From Desulfobaccales bacterium (lineage in GTDB: Bacteria; Desulfobacterota; Desulfobaccia; Desulfobaccales; 0-14-0-80-60-11), in assembly GCA_041648175.1 (NCBI GenBank), contig JBAZPO010000015.1:59206-123205 (forward strand): a DNA stretch of 64,000 nucleotides, read 5' to 3'. Shown piece after piece: positions 17,074-24,847 of the stretch. The position numbers and the translations under genes are program-made. Below the pieces are notes generated by a model, which worked only from the letters and a program-made list of their open reading frames with translations, was not told the origin of the DNA and did no database searches. Positions within the stretch are counted from its first letter, which is position 1. Each line of letters begins with the position of its first letter.

Positions 17074-18066
17074 ATTTCTCAGTTAGACACACTTCAAGGC
17101 GCCCGGGTGTTGATCACCGGCGGCGCCGGCATGATCGGCAGCACCATCGCCCATCAGGCCGTGGCCCAGGGGGCGATGGTGAGTATTCTGGACGCCATGT
17201 TGCCGCTGTATGGGGGCAACATGTTCAATCTCCAGGGGATTATAGAACAGATCCGGTTTATCCCCGGCGATATCCGGGACCTGGACCTCATGCGGCGGGT
17301 GGTGCCCGGCTACGATTATATTTTCAGTTTGGCGGGCCAGGTGAGTTACGTGGACAGCAACATCGACCCCCTCCTGGACCTGGATATCAATTGCAAGGGG
17401 CACCTTCAGGTGTTGGAGGCCTGCCGGATGGAGAACCCCCGGGCCAAACTGCTTTTTGCCAGTTCCCGGTTCGTCTATGGCCGCATCGAATACAATCCCG
17501 TGGATGAAGGCCATCCGTTTAATTGCTTGAGCATCTACGGCATCCACAAGCTAGCCGGCGAAAAATATTATCGCTTCTATCAAGAAGCCCATGGGCTGGC
17601 CACCGTCAGTGTGCGCATCGCCAACCCCTACGGTCCCCGGCAGCAAATGAAGCACAGCAAATACGGCATTCTCAACTGGTTCATCCGCCTGGCCCTGGAG
17701 GGGCATCCTCTCACCGTATTTGGCGAGGGGCTGCAGCGACGGGATTATATCTTTAATGAAGACTTGGCCGCAGGCTGTATTGCGCTCATAGGTAGCCCGG
17801 GAAACGAGGGGCAGGTCTACAACCTGGGCACCGGCACCGGGGTCCCGCTAATCGACATGGCCCACCTGGTGGCCGCCGCGGTGCCCGGCACCGAAGTGCG
17901 CCAGGTGGAGTGGCCCAAAGATCGATATTTCGTGGAAACCGGCGATTATCTCAGCGATATCACCCGGATCACCGCTGCCTCGGGCTGGCTGCCCCGGACC
18001 ACTCTAAAAGAGGGGATCGAGCGCACCGTGGCTTATTACCGGCAACATCGGGGCCAATACTGGTAG
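17074..18066 (+). CDS. NAD-dependent sugar epimerase/dehydratase (extended SDR)
   Basis: Extended short-chain dehydrogenase acting on a nucleotide sugar. Rossmann motif TGGAGMIGS at the N-terminus, catalytic YGIHK (Tyr-xxx-Lys) near ~145, the SSRFVYG segment, and the C-terminal substrate part RRDYIFNEDLA. About 319 residues if counted from the GTG at 17107, but the frame is open to 17071 and those codons read ISQLDTLQGAR, the normal lead-in to the first beta-strand. No ATG/GTG/TTG exists in that stretch; ATT at 17074 after GGTGA would fit, while GTG 17107 has AAGG upstream. The start is therefore unresolved. Its neighbours make UDP-sugar precursors. Confidence 0.85.
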   Translation: MSQLDTLQGARVLITGGAGMIGSTIAHQAVAQGAMVSILDAMLPLYGGNMFNLQGIIEQIRFIPGDIRDLDLMRRVVPGYDYIFSLAGQVSYVDSNIDPLLDLDINCKGHLQVLEACRMENPRAKLLFASSRFVYGRIEYNPVDEGHPFNCLSIYGIHKLAGEKYYRFYQEAHGLATVSVRIANPYGPRQQMKHSKYGILNWFIRLALEGHPLTVFGEGLQRRDYIFNEDLAAGCIALIGSPGNEGQVYNLGTGTGVPLIDMAHLVAAAVPGTEVRQVEWPKDRYFVETGDYLSDITRITAASGWLPRTTLKEGIERTVAYYRQHRGQYW

Positions 18067-18074
18067 CGCCGCCG

Positions 18075-18149
18075 GTAGGGCGGGCGTCCCCGCCCGCCTC
18101 TGGTGGCACAGGCTTTCCAGCCTGTGCTGGTGGGCCGTGCCCACCCTAC
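18075..18149. repeat. Composite palindromic intergenic element
   Basis: Outer arms GTAGGG (18075-18080) and CCCTAC (18144-18149) enclose two hairpins: GGCGGGCG-TCC-CCGCCCGCC-like at ~18078-18098, and the GGCACAGGCTTTCCAGCCTGTG palindrome at ~18104-18126. The second hairpin belongs to the family with copies at 35475, 36237, 46284 and 58828. Located between two epimerase genes. Confidence 0.65.
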
Positions 18150-18168
18150 TTGCTCAAGGTTTTTTTCT

Positions 18169-18197
18169 AACCACTTGCAACTGACCACTGGCAACTG
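18169..18197. repeat. Heptamer tandem repeat, unit nnCMACT
   Basis: AACCACT TGCAACT GACCACT GGCAACT G: four degenerate 7-bp units just upstream of the second epimerase gene. Same 7-bp period as the other arrays. Confidence 0.75.
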
Positions 18198-18222
18198 TTC
18201 CAAGCAGCCTAAAGATTTGACT

Positions 18223-19221
18223 ATGACAAAATGGACCTCAAAGATCAAAAACCATACCTTTCTCGTCACCGGCAGCGCCGGGTTCATCGGTTTCCACGTG
18301 GCGCTGGCCTTGCTGGACCAGGGCGCCCGGGTCGTGGGGCTGGACAACTTCAACGATTATTACTCTCCGGCGCTGAAACATGACCGGGACCAGGAGCTGC
18401 GCCGGCACGCTAATTTTATCTCCATCACCGCCGACCTGGCCGATCTCCCGGCCTTAGAGGCCCTGTTTCAATCCCACCAACCACAAAAGATTTGTCACCT
18501 GGCTGCCCAGGCCGGGGTGCGCTACTCCCTGGTCAACCCGTTTGCCTACCAGAAGTCCAATGTGGAAGGGTTTCTCAATCTCCTGGAGATGGCCAAACGG
18601 TGCCGGGTTGAACGCCTGGTCTACGCCTCCAGCTCCAGCGTCTATGCCGGCCTGACCGAACTGCCCTTTACCGAAACCCAGCGGGTAGACACACCCATCA
18701 GCCTCTATGCCGCCACCAAAAAGGCCAACGAGCTCATGGCCCACGCCTACTCCCACCTGTTCGGCCTCCACACCGTAGGGTTAAGGTTCTTTACGGTGTA
18801 CGGCCCCTGGGGCCGGCCGGATATGGCCATGTGGTTGTTTACCGCAGCCATGCTCCGGGGCAAACCCATTAAAGTCTTTAATTACGGCAAGATGCAGCGG
18901 GATTTTACCTATATTGACGACGTTGTCCAGGGCGTGGTGGCCGCGCTGATGGCTCCCGGCCTGGACCGTTATGAAATCATTAATATAGGAAATCACCGGG
19001 CCGAGGAACTCGCCAAGGTGATCAGCCTTCTGGAGTCGGAGCTTAAGGTCACCGCGGAGCAAAAGCTCCTGCCCATCCAACCCGGCGATGTCCCGGCCAC
19101 CTATGCGGATATTACCCGGGCCCGGACCAAGTTGGGTTTTGAGCCCACTACCCCCATCGACATCGGGATTCCTCGCTTTATCCAATGGTATCTGGATTAT
19201 CACCGTCTGCCGCGCCCCTAA
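18223..19221 (+). CDS. NAD-dependent epimerase, UDP-glucuronate 4-epimerase type
   Basis: Extended SDR of the GalE/UDP-glucuronate epimerase type; members convert UDP-GlcA to UDP-GalA or close analogues. ~332 residues from the ATG at 18223; an upstream open stretch to 18103 crosses the heptamer array and is not used. Rossmann TGSAGFIG (~18), DNFNDYYSPALKHDRD typical of the GlcA-epimerase group, ASSSSVYAGL, catalytic YAATKKANE (~165), and the RDFTYIDDV segment. It is followed 36 bp later by a UDP-HexNAc dehydrogenase that supplies uronic acids, which fits the pathway. Confidence 0.88.
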   Translation: MTKWTSKIKNHTFLVTGSAGFIGFHVALALLDQGARVVGLDNFNDYYSPALKHDRDQELRRHANFISITADLADLPALEALFQSHQPQKICHLAAQAGVRYSLVNPFAYQKSNVEGFLNLLEMAKRCRVERLVYASSSSVYAGLTELPFTETQRVDTPISLYAATKKANELMAHAYSHLFGLHTVGLRFFTVYGPWGRPDMAMWLFTAAMLRGKPIKVFNYGKMQRDFTYIDDVVQGVVAALMAPGLDRYEIINIGNHRAEELAKVISLLESELKVTAEQKLLPIQPGDVPATYADITRARTKLGFEPTTPIDIGIPRFIQWYLDYHRLPRP

Positions 19222-19257
19222 GGGCCGCCTCCGACTCACGAAGGAATGGTGCAAGAT

Positions 19258-20574
19258 ATGGATTTGCTCAGAAAAATCAAGGACAAGCAGGCGTTAATCG
19301 GAATTATCGGCATGGGCTATGTGGGGCTGCCCCTGGTTTTGCGCTTCTGCGAGATGGGATTTTCGGTCCTGGGCTTTGACACTGATGTCCACAAAGTGGA
19401 GCTCCTCAACCGGGGCGAGTCTTATATTAAGCATATTCCGGGCCCCCGGCTGGCGGCCTTGCTTGAGCCCCAGGAGGGTCAGGGACAGTTTGCCGCCACC
19501 CACGACCAGACTCGTTTGGGTGAACCCGATGTCTTGATCATCTGCGTGCCCACTCCCCTGACCACCAAGCGGGAGCCGGACCTGCGCTACGTGGAGAGCA
19601 CCACCCTCCATATCGCCGCCTGCCTGCGGCCGGGCCAGCTCATTTCTTTAGAATCCACTACTTACCCCGGCACCACCGCTGAACTGCTCCTGCCTATCCT
19701 GAGCCGCAATTTCAAGGTCGGAGAGGATTTTTTCCTGGTTTTCTCACCTGAACGGGAAGACCCGGGCAACCCGACTTACCACGTGAGCACCATTCCCAAG
19801 GTGGTGGGTGGCGTGACCCCCGCCTGTCTTACTCATGGGGTGGCGCTTTACTCCCAGGTGATCGAACGGGTGATTCCCGTATCTTCCACCCAGGCCGCGG
19901 AAATGAGCAAGTTGTTGGAAAACATCTATCGGTCGGTCAACATTGCGCTGGTTAATGAACTCAAAATGCTCTGCCTGCGGATGGGAATCGACATCTTCGA
20001 AGTCATCGAGGCCTCCAAGACCAAGCCCTTCGGGTTTCAGGCCTTTTATCCCGGTCCGGGCCTGGGGGGCCATTGTATCCCCATTGATCCCTTTTACCTG
20101 ACTTGGAAGGCCCGGGAGTACGATTTTTCCACTCGCTTCATCGAACTGGCCGGTGATGTGAACACCGGGATGCCTTATTTCGTAGTTGAGCGGGTTATCA
20201 AGGCCTTAAGCGACCACCAAAAGCCCCTGAATGGCGCCAAGATCCTAGTCTTGGGGTTGGCCTACAAAAAGGACGTGGATGATCGCCGGGAATCGCCGTC
20301 TCTCAAGATCATAGACCTGCTCAAACAAGAGGGCGCCGAAGTCTCTTATAACGATCCCCATATCCCCAAGTGTGGGAAATTGCGCCACTATCCCCACTTT
20401 GACATGAAATCGACGCCCCTGACCGAGAAAGTCTTACAAGACTCCGACCTGGTGCTCCTGGTAACGGACCACACCGCCTATGATTACCCCTGGATTGCCT
20501 CTCGGGCTCGCCTCATCGTCGATACCCGCAATGCCTTCCGGGATCTGCCGGGGAATCATATCTACCCGGCCTGA
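19258..20574 (+). CDS. UDP-N-acetylhexosamine dehydrogenase (WbpA/TviB type)
   Basis: Oxidises UDP-GlcNAc (or UDP-ManNAc) at C6 to the uronic acid for surface polysaccharide. ~438 residues from the ATG at 19258, spaced ~10 nt from AAGGA; an ATG at 19246 directly abuts the AAGGA. N-terminal Rossmann GIIGMGYVGLPL, the FSPEREDPGNP block, and the catalytic-Cys motif GPGLGGHCIPIDPFYLTWKA, which is the form of UDP-HexNAc dehydrogenases rather than UDP-glucose dehydrogenases. The C-terminal domain has LGLAYKKDVDDRRESPSL. It stands downstream of two sugar epimerases. Confidence 0.92.
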   Translation: MDLLRKIKDKQALIGIIGMGYVGLPLVLRFCEMGFSVLGFDTDVHKVELLNRGESYIKHIPGPRLAALLEPQEGQGQFAATHDQTRLGEPDVLIICVPTPLTTKREPDLRYVESTTLHIAACLRPGQLISLESTTYPGTTAELLLPILSRNFKVGEDFFLVFSPEREDPGNPTYHVSTIPKVVGGVTPACLTHGVALYSQVIERVIPVSSTQAAEMSKLLENIYRSVNIALVNELKMLCLRMGIDIFEVIEASKTKPFGFQAFYPGPGLGGHCIPIDPFYLTWKAREYDFSTRFIELAGDVNTGMPYFVVERVIKALSDHQKPLNGAKILVLGLAYKKDVDDRRESPSLKIIDLLKQEGAEVSYNDPHIPKCGKLRHYPHFDMKSTPLTEKVLQDSDLVLLVTDHTAYDYPWIASRARLIVDTRNAFRDLPGNHIYPA

Positions 20575-20579
20575 TGCAG

Positions 20580-20599
20580 GGTCGGGTTTTAAACCCGCC
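20580..20599. repeat. Short palindrome in the dehydrogenase-phosphomutase gap
   Basis: GGTCGGGTTTTAAACCCG(C)C forms a hairpin with CGGGTTT/AAACCCG arms. It lies between convergent genes and may terminate both. It has the same TTTTAAA centre as the palindrome at 57081-57109. Confidence 0.5.
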
Positions 20600-20615
20600 G
20601 CCACAATTCATCTGC

Positions 20616-21965
20616 TCAGGTCATCAGAGCCAGAAGCTCCCCGGTCTTGTCCTTCAGGAGGTCCGGGTCTTGCCGGGTTTCCACATTGAGGCGGAGCACA
20701 GGCTCGGTATTGGATTTGCGCAGATTGAAGCGCCAGGCGGGAAATTCCAGGCTCAGGCCGTCGGTGCGGTCCACGACACCGGCTTCGGCCTGATATCGTG
20801 CCTCAACGTGCTCTATAACCTCATCAGGATCAGCCACGGTGCGGTTGATTTCGCCGCTCACCGGGTAGCGGGTCATGCGTTCCGCCACCAACGCCGACAG
20901 GGGTTGACCCGTGCGGCACATGAGCGCCAGCACTAAGAGCCACGGGATCATGCCGCTGTCACAATAGGCGAAACTCCGAAAGTAGTGATGCCCTGACATC
21001 TCCCCGCCGTAAAGGGCGTTCTCCAGGCGCATGCGCTCCTTAATGAAGGCGTGTCCGGTTTTACACAGTACCGGGCGGCCGCCTGCTTCCTGCACCATCT
21101 CGATGGTATTCCAGGTAAGCCTGGGGTCGTGGATGATCGCGGCGCCGGGATGCCGCGGCAGGAGCGCCTGCGCAATCAATCCCACCAAATAGTAGCCCTC
21201 GATAAACGTCCCGGCTTCATCAAAGAAAAAGCAGCGGTCAAAGTCGCCGTCCCAGGCCAGGCCCACCGCGGCTCCGTGGTCGCGCACCACCTGGGCCGTG
21301 GCGGCCCGATTCTCCGGCAACAGGGGGTTGGGCACCCCGTGAGGAAAAGTCGGGTCAGGGGTATGATGCATCTTGATGAACTTAAACGGCAGATGAGGCT
21401 CCAAGGCGTCCAGCACCGGCCCGGCGCAGCCGTTGCCCGCATTGACCACCACCTTGAGGGGCTTTAAGGCCTTAAGGTCGATGTAGCTCAAGAGGTGGCC
21501 GATATAGGCGGAAAGAGAGTCGGAGGCCACCCGCCCACCTTTGGGTGGAGAGGTGCGCAAACGTTCCGGACTTGCCGCCAACAACTCAATTTCCTTGAGA
21601 CCGCAGTCGCCGCTGATGGGCCGGGATTGTTCCCGGACAAACTTCATGCCGTTATATTCGGGCGGGTTGTGGCTGGCGGTGACCATGATGCCGCCGTCCA
21701 ACTCAAGATGCGAGGTATAGAAATAGATTTGCTCGGTTCCGCAGAGCCCCAAATCCCAGACATCCACCCCGGCATCGTTGAGCCCCGCAATCAGGGCTGC
21801 GGTCAGCGGCAGGCTGGAATAGCGCACATCCCGCCCCACCGCCACCCGGATCGGCGAGAGCATTGTGGCATAAGCCTGGCCAATTCGGTAGGCGAGATCT
21901 TCATTGAGTTCCTCCGGAACCCGCCCCCGGACGTCGTAAGCTTTGAAACAAGGTATTTTTCCCAT
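20616..21965 (-). CDS. Phosphomannomutase/phosphoglucomutase
   Basis: Alpha-D-phosphohexomutase interconverting hexose-6- and hexose-1-phosphates for nucleotide-sugar supply. 449 residues. The catalytic phosphoserine loop is MVTASHNPPEYNGMKF (~95-110), the metal-binding loop is AWDGDFDRCFFF (~235-245), the sugar-binding loop GGEMSGHHYF (~320) and the phosphate-binding loop RKSNTEPVLRLNVE near the C-terminus. This is the AlgC/ManB type. It is convergent with the UDP-HexNAc dehydrogenase gene. Confidence 0.94.
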   Translation of the reverse strand: MGKIPCFKAYDVRGRVPEELNEDLAYRIGQAYATMLSPIRVAVGRDVRYSSLPLTAALIAGLNDAGVDVWDLGLCGTEQIYFYTSHLELDGGIMVTASHNPPEYNGMKFVREQSRPISGDCGLKEIELLAASPERLRTSPPKGGRVASDSLSAYIGHLLSYIDLKALKPLKVVVNAGNGCAGPVLDALEPHLPFKFIKMHHTPDPTFPHGVPNPLLPENRAATAQVVRDHGAAVGLAWDGDFDRCFFFDEAGTFIEGYYLVGLIAQALLPRHPGAAIIHDPRLTWNTIEMVQEAGGRPVLCKTGHAFIKERMRLENALYGGEMSGHHYFRSFAYCDSGMIPWLLVLALMCRTGQPLSALVAERMTRYPVSGEINRTVADPDEVIEHVEARYQAEAGVVDRTDGLSLEFPAWRFNLRKSNTEPVLRLNVETRQDPDLLKDKTGELLALMT

Positions 21966-22195
21966 AGTTAATACCGAGTCGCATTAAATGAGAGATTTTT
22001 TAAAAGAGGCAGCCCCCAGTGCCCGCCCTGATAGAGGGCCGATATGCGAATCGCCATGACAGACGGCTCGATATAAGCTCCTGCATTTGGGGCCAAAGTT
22101 CAAGAGATAATAGTGGTAAGGCAAGAAAATAACTCCACACCCTTCCCGGGGGGGAGGGCAGGAGTTGGGGCTGAATACTAAGGAGGGGAAGCAGG

Positions 22196-22450
22196 TTAGC
22201 GTTTTTTGACCAACCGCAACGCTGGTCGAGAATCCGTGGTGAACTCCCGGCTGTTCATCTTGCCTTGCCGGAGAGCATTTTTGACCCGCACGCCGTTAAT
22301 CAAGAAGTACGCAATCACCGCCCGTTCCCAGGCTGGACCTGGTTCAAATTCTTCCATGCGCGTCTTAAAATGGTTGAGGAGGGCAGTGAGGTCGGCTTCT
22401 TCATAAGCAAGTACTCGTTCAGCGATATGCTCGATAGTTTCCGCAATCAT
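22196..22450 (-). CDS. Small soluble protein of unknown function
   Basis: 84 residues, mostly helical (IAERVLAYEEADLTALLNHFKTRMEEF), with a basic end (RLVKKR). The central part FLINGVRVKNALRQGK is hydrophobic then basic. I do not recognise a family. It is isolated: 230 bp from the phosphomutase gene, 85 bp from the creatininase gene, same strand as both. Codon use looks real. Confidence 0.5.
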   Translation of the reverse strand: MIAETIEHIAERVLAYEEADLTALLNHFKTRMEEFEPGPAWERAVIAYFLINGVRVKNALRQGKMNSREFTTDSRPALRLVKKR

Positions 22451-22535
22451 GTAAAAATAATCCCTCTCGAGTCTCGTTACGCGTTTATGTTCCCTTGTAT
22501 CTTTGTATAATGCCGAAATAATGTCAAGAAAAAAA

Positions 22536-23270
22536 CTAGTCTGGAGCCATCCCTTCTAAGTCTATGATAACTTTACTTAATCTTACCGCCTCGGCTCGCA
22601 GGATCGCCTCCCCTTGCTCCGCGGTGGCCGGAGCCGGGTTGCCCCAGACCCCACCGGCCCAGTACCGCCGCTTATCCCGTACCAGCATAAACTTGGGAAA
22701 AGTGGGCCATTCCTCCGGGGCCGTCCCCTGGATCAGGCCGGGATAGGCCGCCATCATAACCGCGGTTTCCACTTCCCCGGCATGAGAGTCCCCTTTGGTT
22801 TGGACCAACCCCGGTTGCTCACCCAAAACCTCCCGGAGCAACTCCAGCAGATTGACCACCGCGACCCTGACCTCGGGGAGCTCCGCCAGTAGACGTTCGC
22901 CAGCTTCAATGATAGCACTGATATGAGTTCCGCCGGCATGGCCGCTGATGAACACCAGGTTGCGGCAGCCAATGCGGTAAAATTCCCGGCCCACGTCCAC
23001 CAGCAAGGCCCGCAAGGTGTCCCCGGAGATGCTCAACGTGCCGGGATGCTCCCGGGTGGAGCGGCACATGCCATAAAACACGGGAGGGGCCACCACCACG
23101 GGCGTGAGTTCCGCCACCCGCCGGGCCACCTCAATGGCATGAAAGGTGTCCGTGCCTAAAGGCAGATGCGGTCCGTGCTCCTCCAGCGACCCCAGCGGCA
23201 GAATTACCGTCTGCGTCTGGTGCAGCAGGGCTTCGAAACCCGGCATGGTCAAATCTTCCCATATGGCCAT
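22536..23270 (-). CDS. Creatininase-family amidohydrolase
   Basis: Metal-dependent amidohydrolase of the creatininase/MftE/formamide-hydrolase superfamily. 244 residues. Metal-site motifs: PLGSLEEHGPHLPLGTDTF (~25-43, Glu, His and Asp ligands), SGHAGGTH (~108, in place of the common GNGGHGGN-type loop) and GDSHAGEVETAVMMA (~160). The family acts on creatinine, pterin-precursor formamides or mycofactocin peptides; no neighbour here decides among these. The 278-bp gap upstream separates it from the divergent nuo operon. Confidence 0.85.
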   Translation of the reverse strand: MAIWEDLTMPGFEALLHQTQTVILPLGSLEEHGPHLPLGTDTFHAIEVARRVAELTPVVVAPPVFYGMCRSTREHPGTLSISGDTLRALLVDVGREFYRIGCRNLVFISGHAGGTHISAIIEAGERLLAELPEVRVAVVNLLELLREVLGEQPGLVQTKGDSHAGEVETAVMMAAYPGLIQGTAPEEWPTFPKFMLVRDKRRYWAGGVWGNPAPATAEQGEAILRAEAVRLSKVIIDLEGMAPD

Positions 23271-23432
23271 AGGCGTGGCGCGCCCCCTTCCTCGACCCCA
23301 ATAAAAACCCCGGATACCGGGGTCGGATCGTTCCTTATTTTTGATTATATTAACATGTCTTGGGGCCGAACCGCTTCTAAAATTCCAGTATGTTCAAATT
23401 TTCCTAAAGTTTACCAATTTTTTCTCGCTCTT

Positions 23433-23512
23433 CGATTGCTTGAGGTATGAGAAGATTTTTCCCCTTGTGGGAAAAAACTCCTTGACTACCTTTCATCGCT
23501 TGAGGTATAAAA
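23433..23512 (+). promoter_or_regulatory. nuo operon promoter with 60-bp-spaced direct repeats
   Basis: A good sigma-70 type promoter: TTGACT (23482-23487), 18 bp, TATAAA (23506-23511), ~37 bp before the nuoA start. The -10 lies inside GCTTGAGGTAT (23498-23508), which has an exact second copy at 23438-23448, 60 bp upstream. Between the copies is a hairpin TTTTTCCC-CTTGT-GGGAAAAA (23456-23476). The repeats look like activator or repressor sites. Confidence 0.6.
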
Positions 23513-23548
23513 ACCGAGGTTGTACCAAAAAGCACAAGGAGTCGGGCG

Positions 23549-23941
23549 TTGGAAATTCCGCAGGCCTTGAGCGATTTCTCGTTTGTTCTCGTCTACCTGG
23601 TGGCGGCTGCATTATTCGCCTCGGGTCCCCTGATCATTGCCAAATTGATTGCCCCACGGAGCTACGGCGCCGCCCGGGACGCGATCTACGAATGCGGCAT
23701 GCCCACCATCGGCAGCGCCTGGATTCAGGTGGCAGTGATCTATTATCTCTTTGCCCTGTTGTTCTTGGCCTTCGACGTGGATGTGCTCTTTCTTTTACCG
23801 GTCCTGTTGGCCTACGGCAAAGGCTATGTCTGGCGAGACTTTATTGAAGTAACCATCTTCATCGGCATTCTGTCCCTGGTCATCATCTATGCCTGGAACA
23901 GAGGAGTGTTCAGTTGGAAACGAAAACAGGTGAACCCCTAA
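23549..23941 (+). CDS. nuoA: Complex I subunit A (membrane)
   Basis: Small membrane subunit of proton-pumping NADH:quinone oxidoreductase-type complex I, at the junction of the peripheral and membrane arms. 130 residues with three membrane helices and the conserved ...YECGMPTIGSAWIQ... loop and ALLFLAFDVDVLFLLP in TM2. The start is TTG: AAGGAG lies 7 nt upstream and no ATG is available. First gene of an 11-gene nuo operon; nuoB begins 28 bp before its stop. Confidence 0.96.
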   Translation: MEIPQALSDFSFVLVYLVAAALFASGPLIIAKLIAPRSYGAARDAIYECGMPTIGSAWIQVAVIYYLFALLFLAFDVDVLFLLPVLLAYGKGYVWRDFIEVTIFIGILSLVIIYAWNRGVFSWKRKQVNP

Positions 23942-24408
23942 TCCATTTCGGAGTTCTGGAAGAGGCCCTCAACCTGGCCCGGGCCAACTCGCTGTGGCCT
24001 ATGACTTTCGGCCTGGCGTGCTGCGCCATCGAGATGATGGCCGTGGGTATGGCCCGGTTTGATCTGGCCCGTTTCGGCGCCGAGGTCTTCCGGCCCTCCC
24101 CCCGGCAATGCGACCTGATGATCGTGGCCGGCACCATCTCCAAAAAAATGGCCCCCGCGGTGGTCCGGCTCTACGAGCAGATGCCCGCCCCCAAGTGGGT
24201 CATCGCCATGGGCAACTGCGCCATTTCCGGCGGCCCCTTCTATTATCCGAACCAGTACGCCATCGTGCCTGGCGCCGATCTCATCATTCCCGTGGACGTC
24301 TACGTTCCCGGCTGCCCGCCCCGCCCGGAGGGGTTGATCGAAGGGATACTCCTCCTGGAAGAAAAGATCACCAAACGGGGCCGGCTCAGGAAGTTCAGAG
24401 ATGCTTAA
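23914..24408 (+). CDS. nuoB: Complex I subunit B (Fe-S cluster N2)
   Basis: Carries the terminal 4Fe-4S cluster N2 that hands electrons to quinone. 164 residues, TTG start with GAGGAG upstream, overlapping nuoA by 28 bp. The N2 ligands are seen: the tandem Cys pair in LACCAIEM, Cys in MGNCAISGG, Cys in VPGCPPRPE. Full family length. Overlaps nuoC by 8 bp. Confidence 0.97.
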   Translation: METKTGEPLIHFGVLEEALNLARANSLWPMTFGLACCAIEMMAVGMARFDLARFGAEVFRPSPRQCDLMIVAGTISKKMAPAVVRLYEQMPAPKWVIAMGNCAISGGPFYYPNQYAIVPGADLIIPVDVYVPGCPPRPEGLIEGILLLEEKITKRGRLRKFRDA

Positions 24409-24847
24409 GGATACCCTTAAAAAAGCGCTGGCCCCTTTGGGTCTGGAGAACGTTGCCGACGGCGACTACGCCAAAACCGGCTGCCACCTGGAGGTTACGG
24501 CCCAGCCGACCCAAATGGTGGAAGTGGCCCAGGCCATGCTGGACGCCGGCTGCTTCCTGGAATCCTTCACCGCGGTAGATTTTCCGGAGGCTTTCGATCT
24601 GGTGTACCACTTCGCCAGTTTTGACGAGCTCTGCCGCACCGCGGTACACGTGCCCCTGGGCAAGAAAAAAGGCATGTACACCATCTCCCAAATCTATCCC
24701 GGGGCTGATTGGTATGAACGTGAGGTCTTTGACCTGTTCGGCATCCATTTCTTCAATCACCCCAACCTCAAGCGGCTCTTGCTGCCGGAGGATGCCGATT
24801 TCCATCCCTTACTGAAAGATTTCCAGGCGGGGCCGGGCAATGATTGA
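24401..24847 (+). CDS. nuoC: Complex I subunit C (30 kDa)
   Basis: Peripheral-arm subunit. 148 residues with the family signature WYEREVFDLFGIHFFNHPNLKRLLLPEDA near 105-135. NuoC and NuoD are separate here, unlike the fused NuoCD of E. coli. It overlaps both neighbours by 8 bp, so translation is probably coupled. Confidence 0.96.
   Translation: MLKDTLKKALAPLGLENVADGDYAKTGCHLEVTAQPTQMVEVAQAMLDAGCFLESFTAVDFPEAFDLVYHFASFDELCRTAVHVPLGKKKGMYTISQIYPGADWYEREVFDLFGIHFFNHPNLKRLLLPEDADFHPLLKDFQAGPGND

Noticed and set aside
17067..17507. GTG-started frame overlapping the epimerase gene, considered as a frameshift in the gene
   Set aside because: The epimerase frame is open and family-like through the whole region, so no frameshift is needed.
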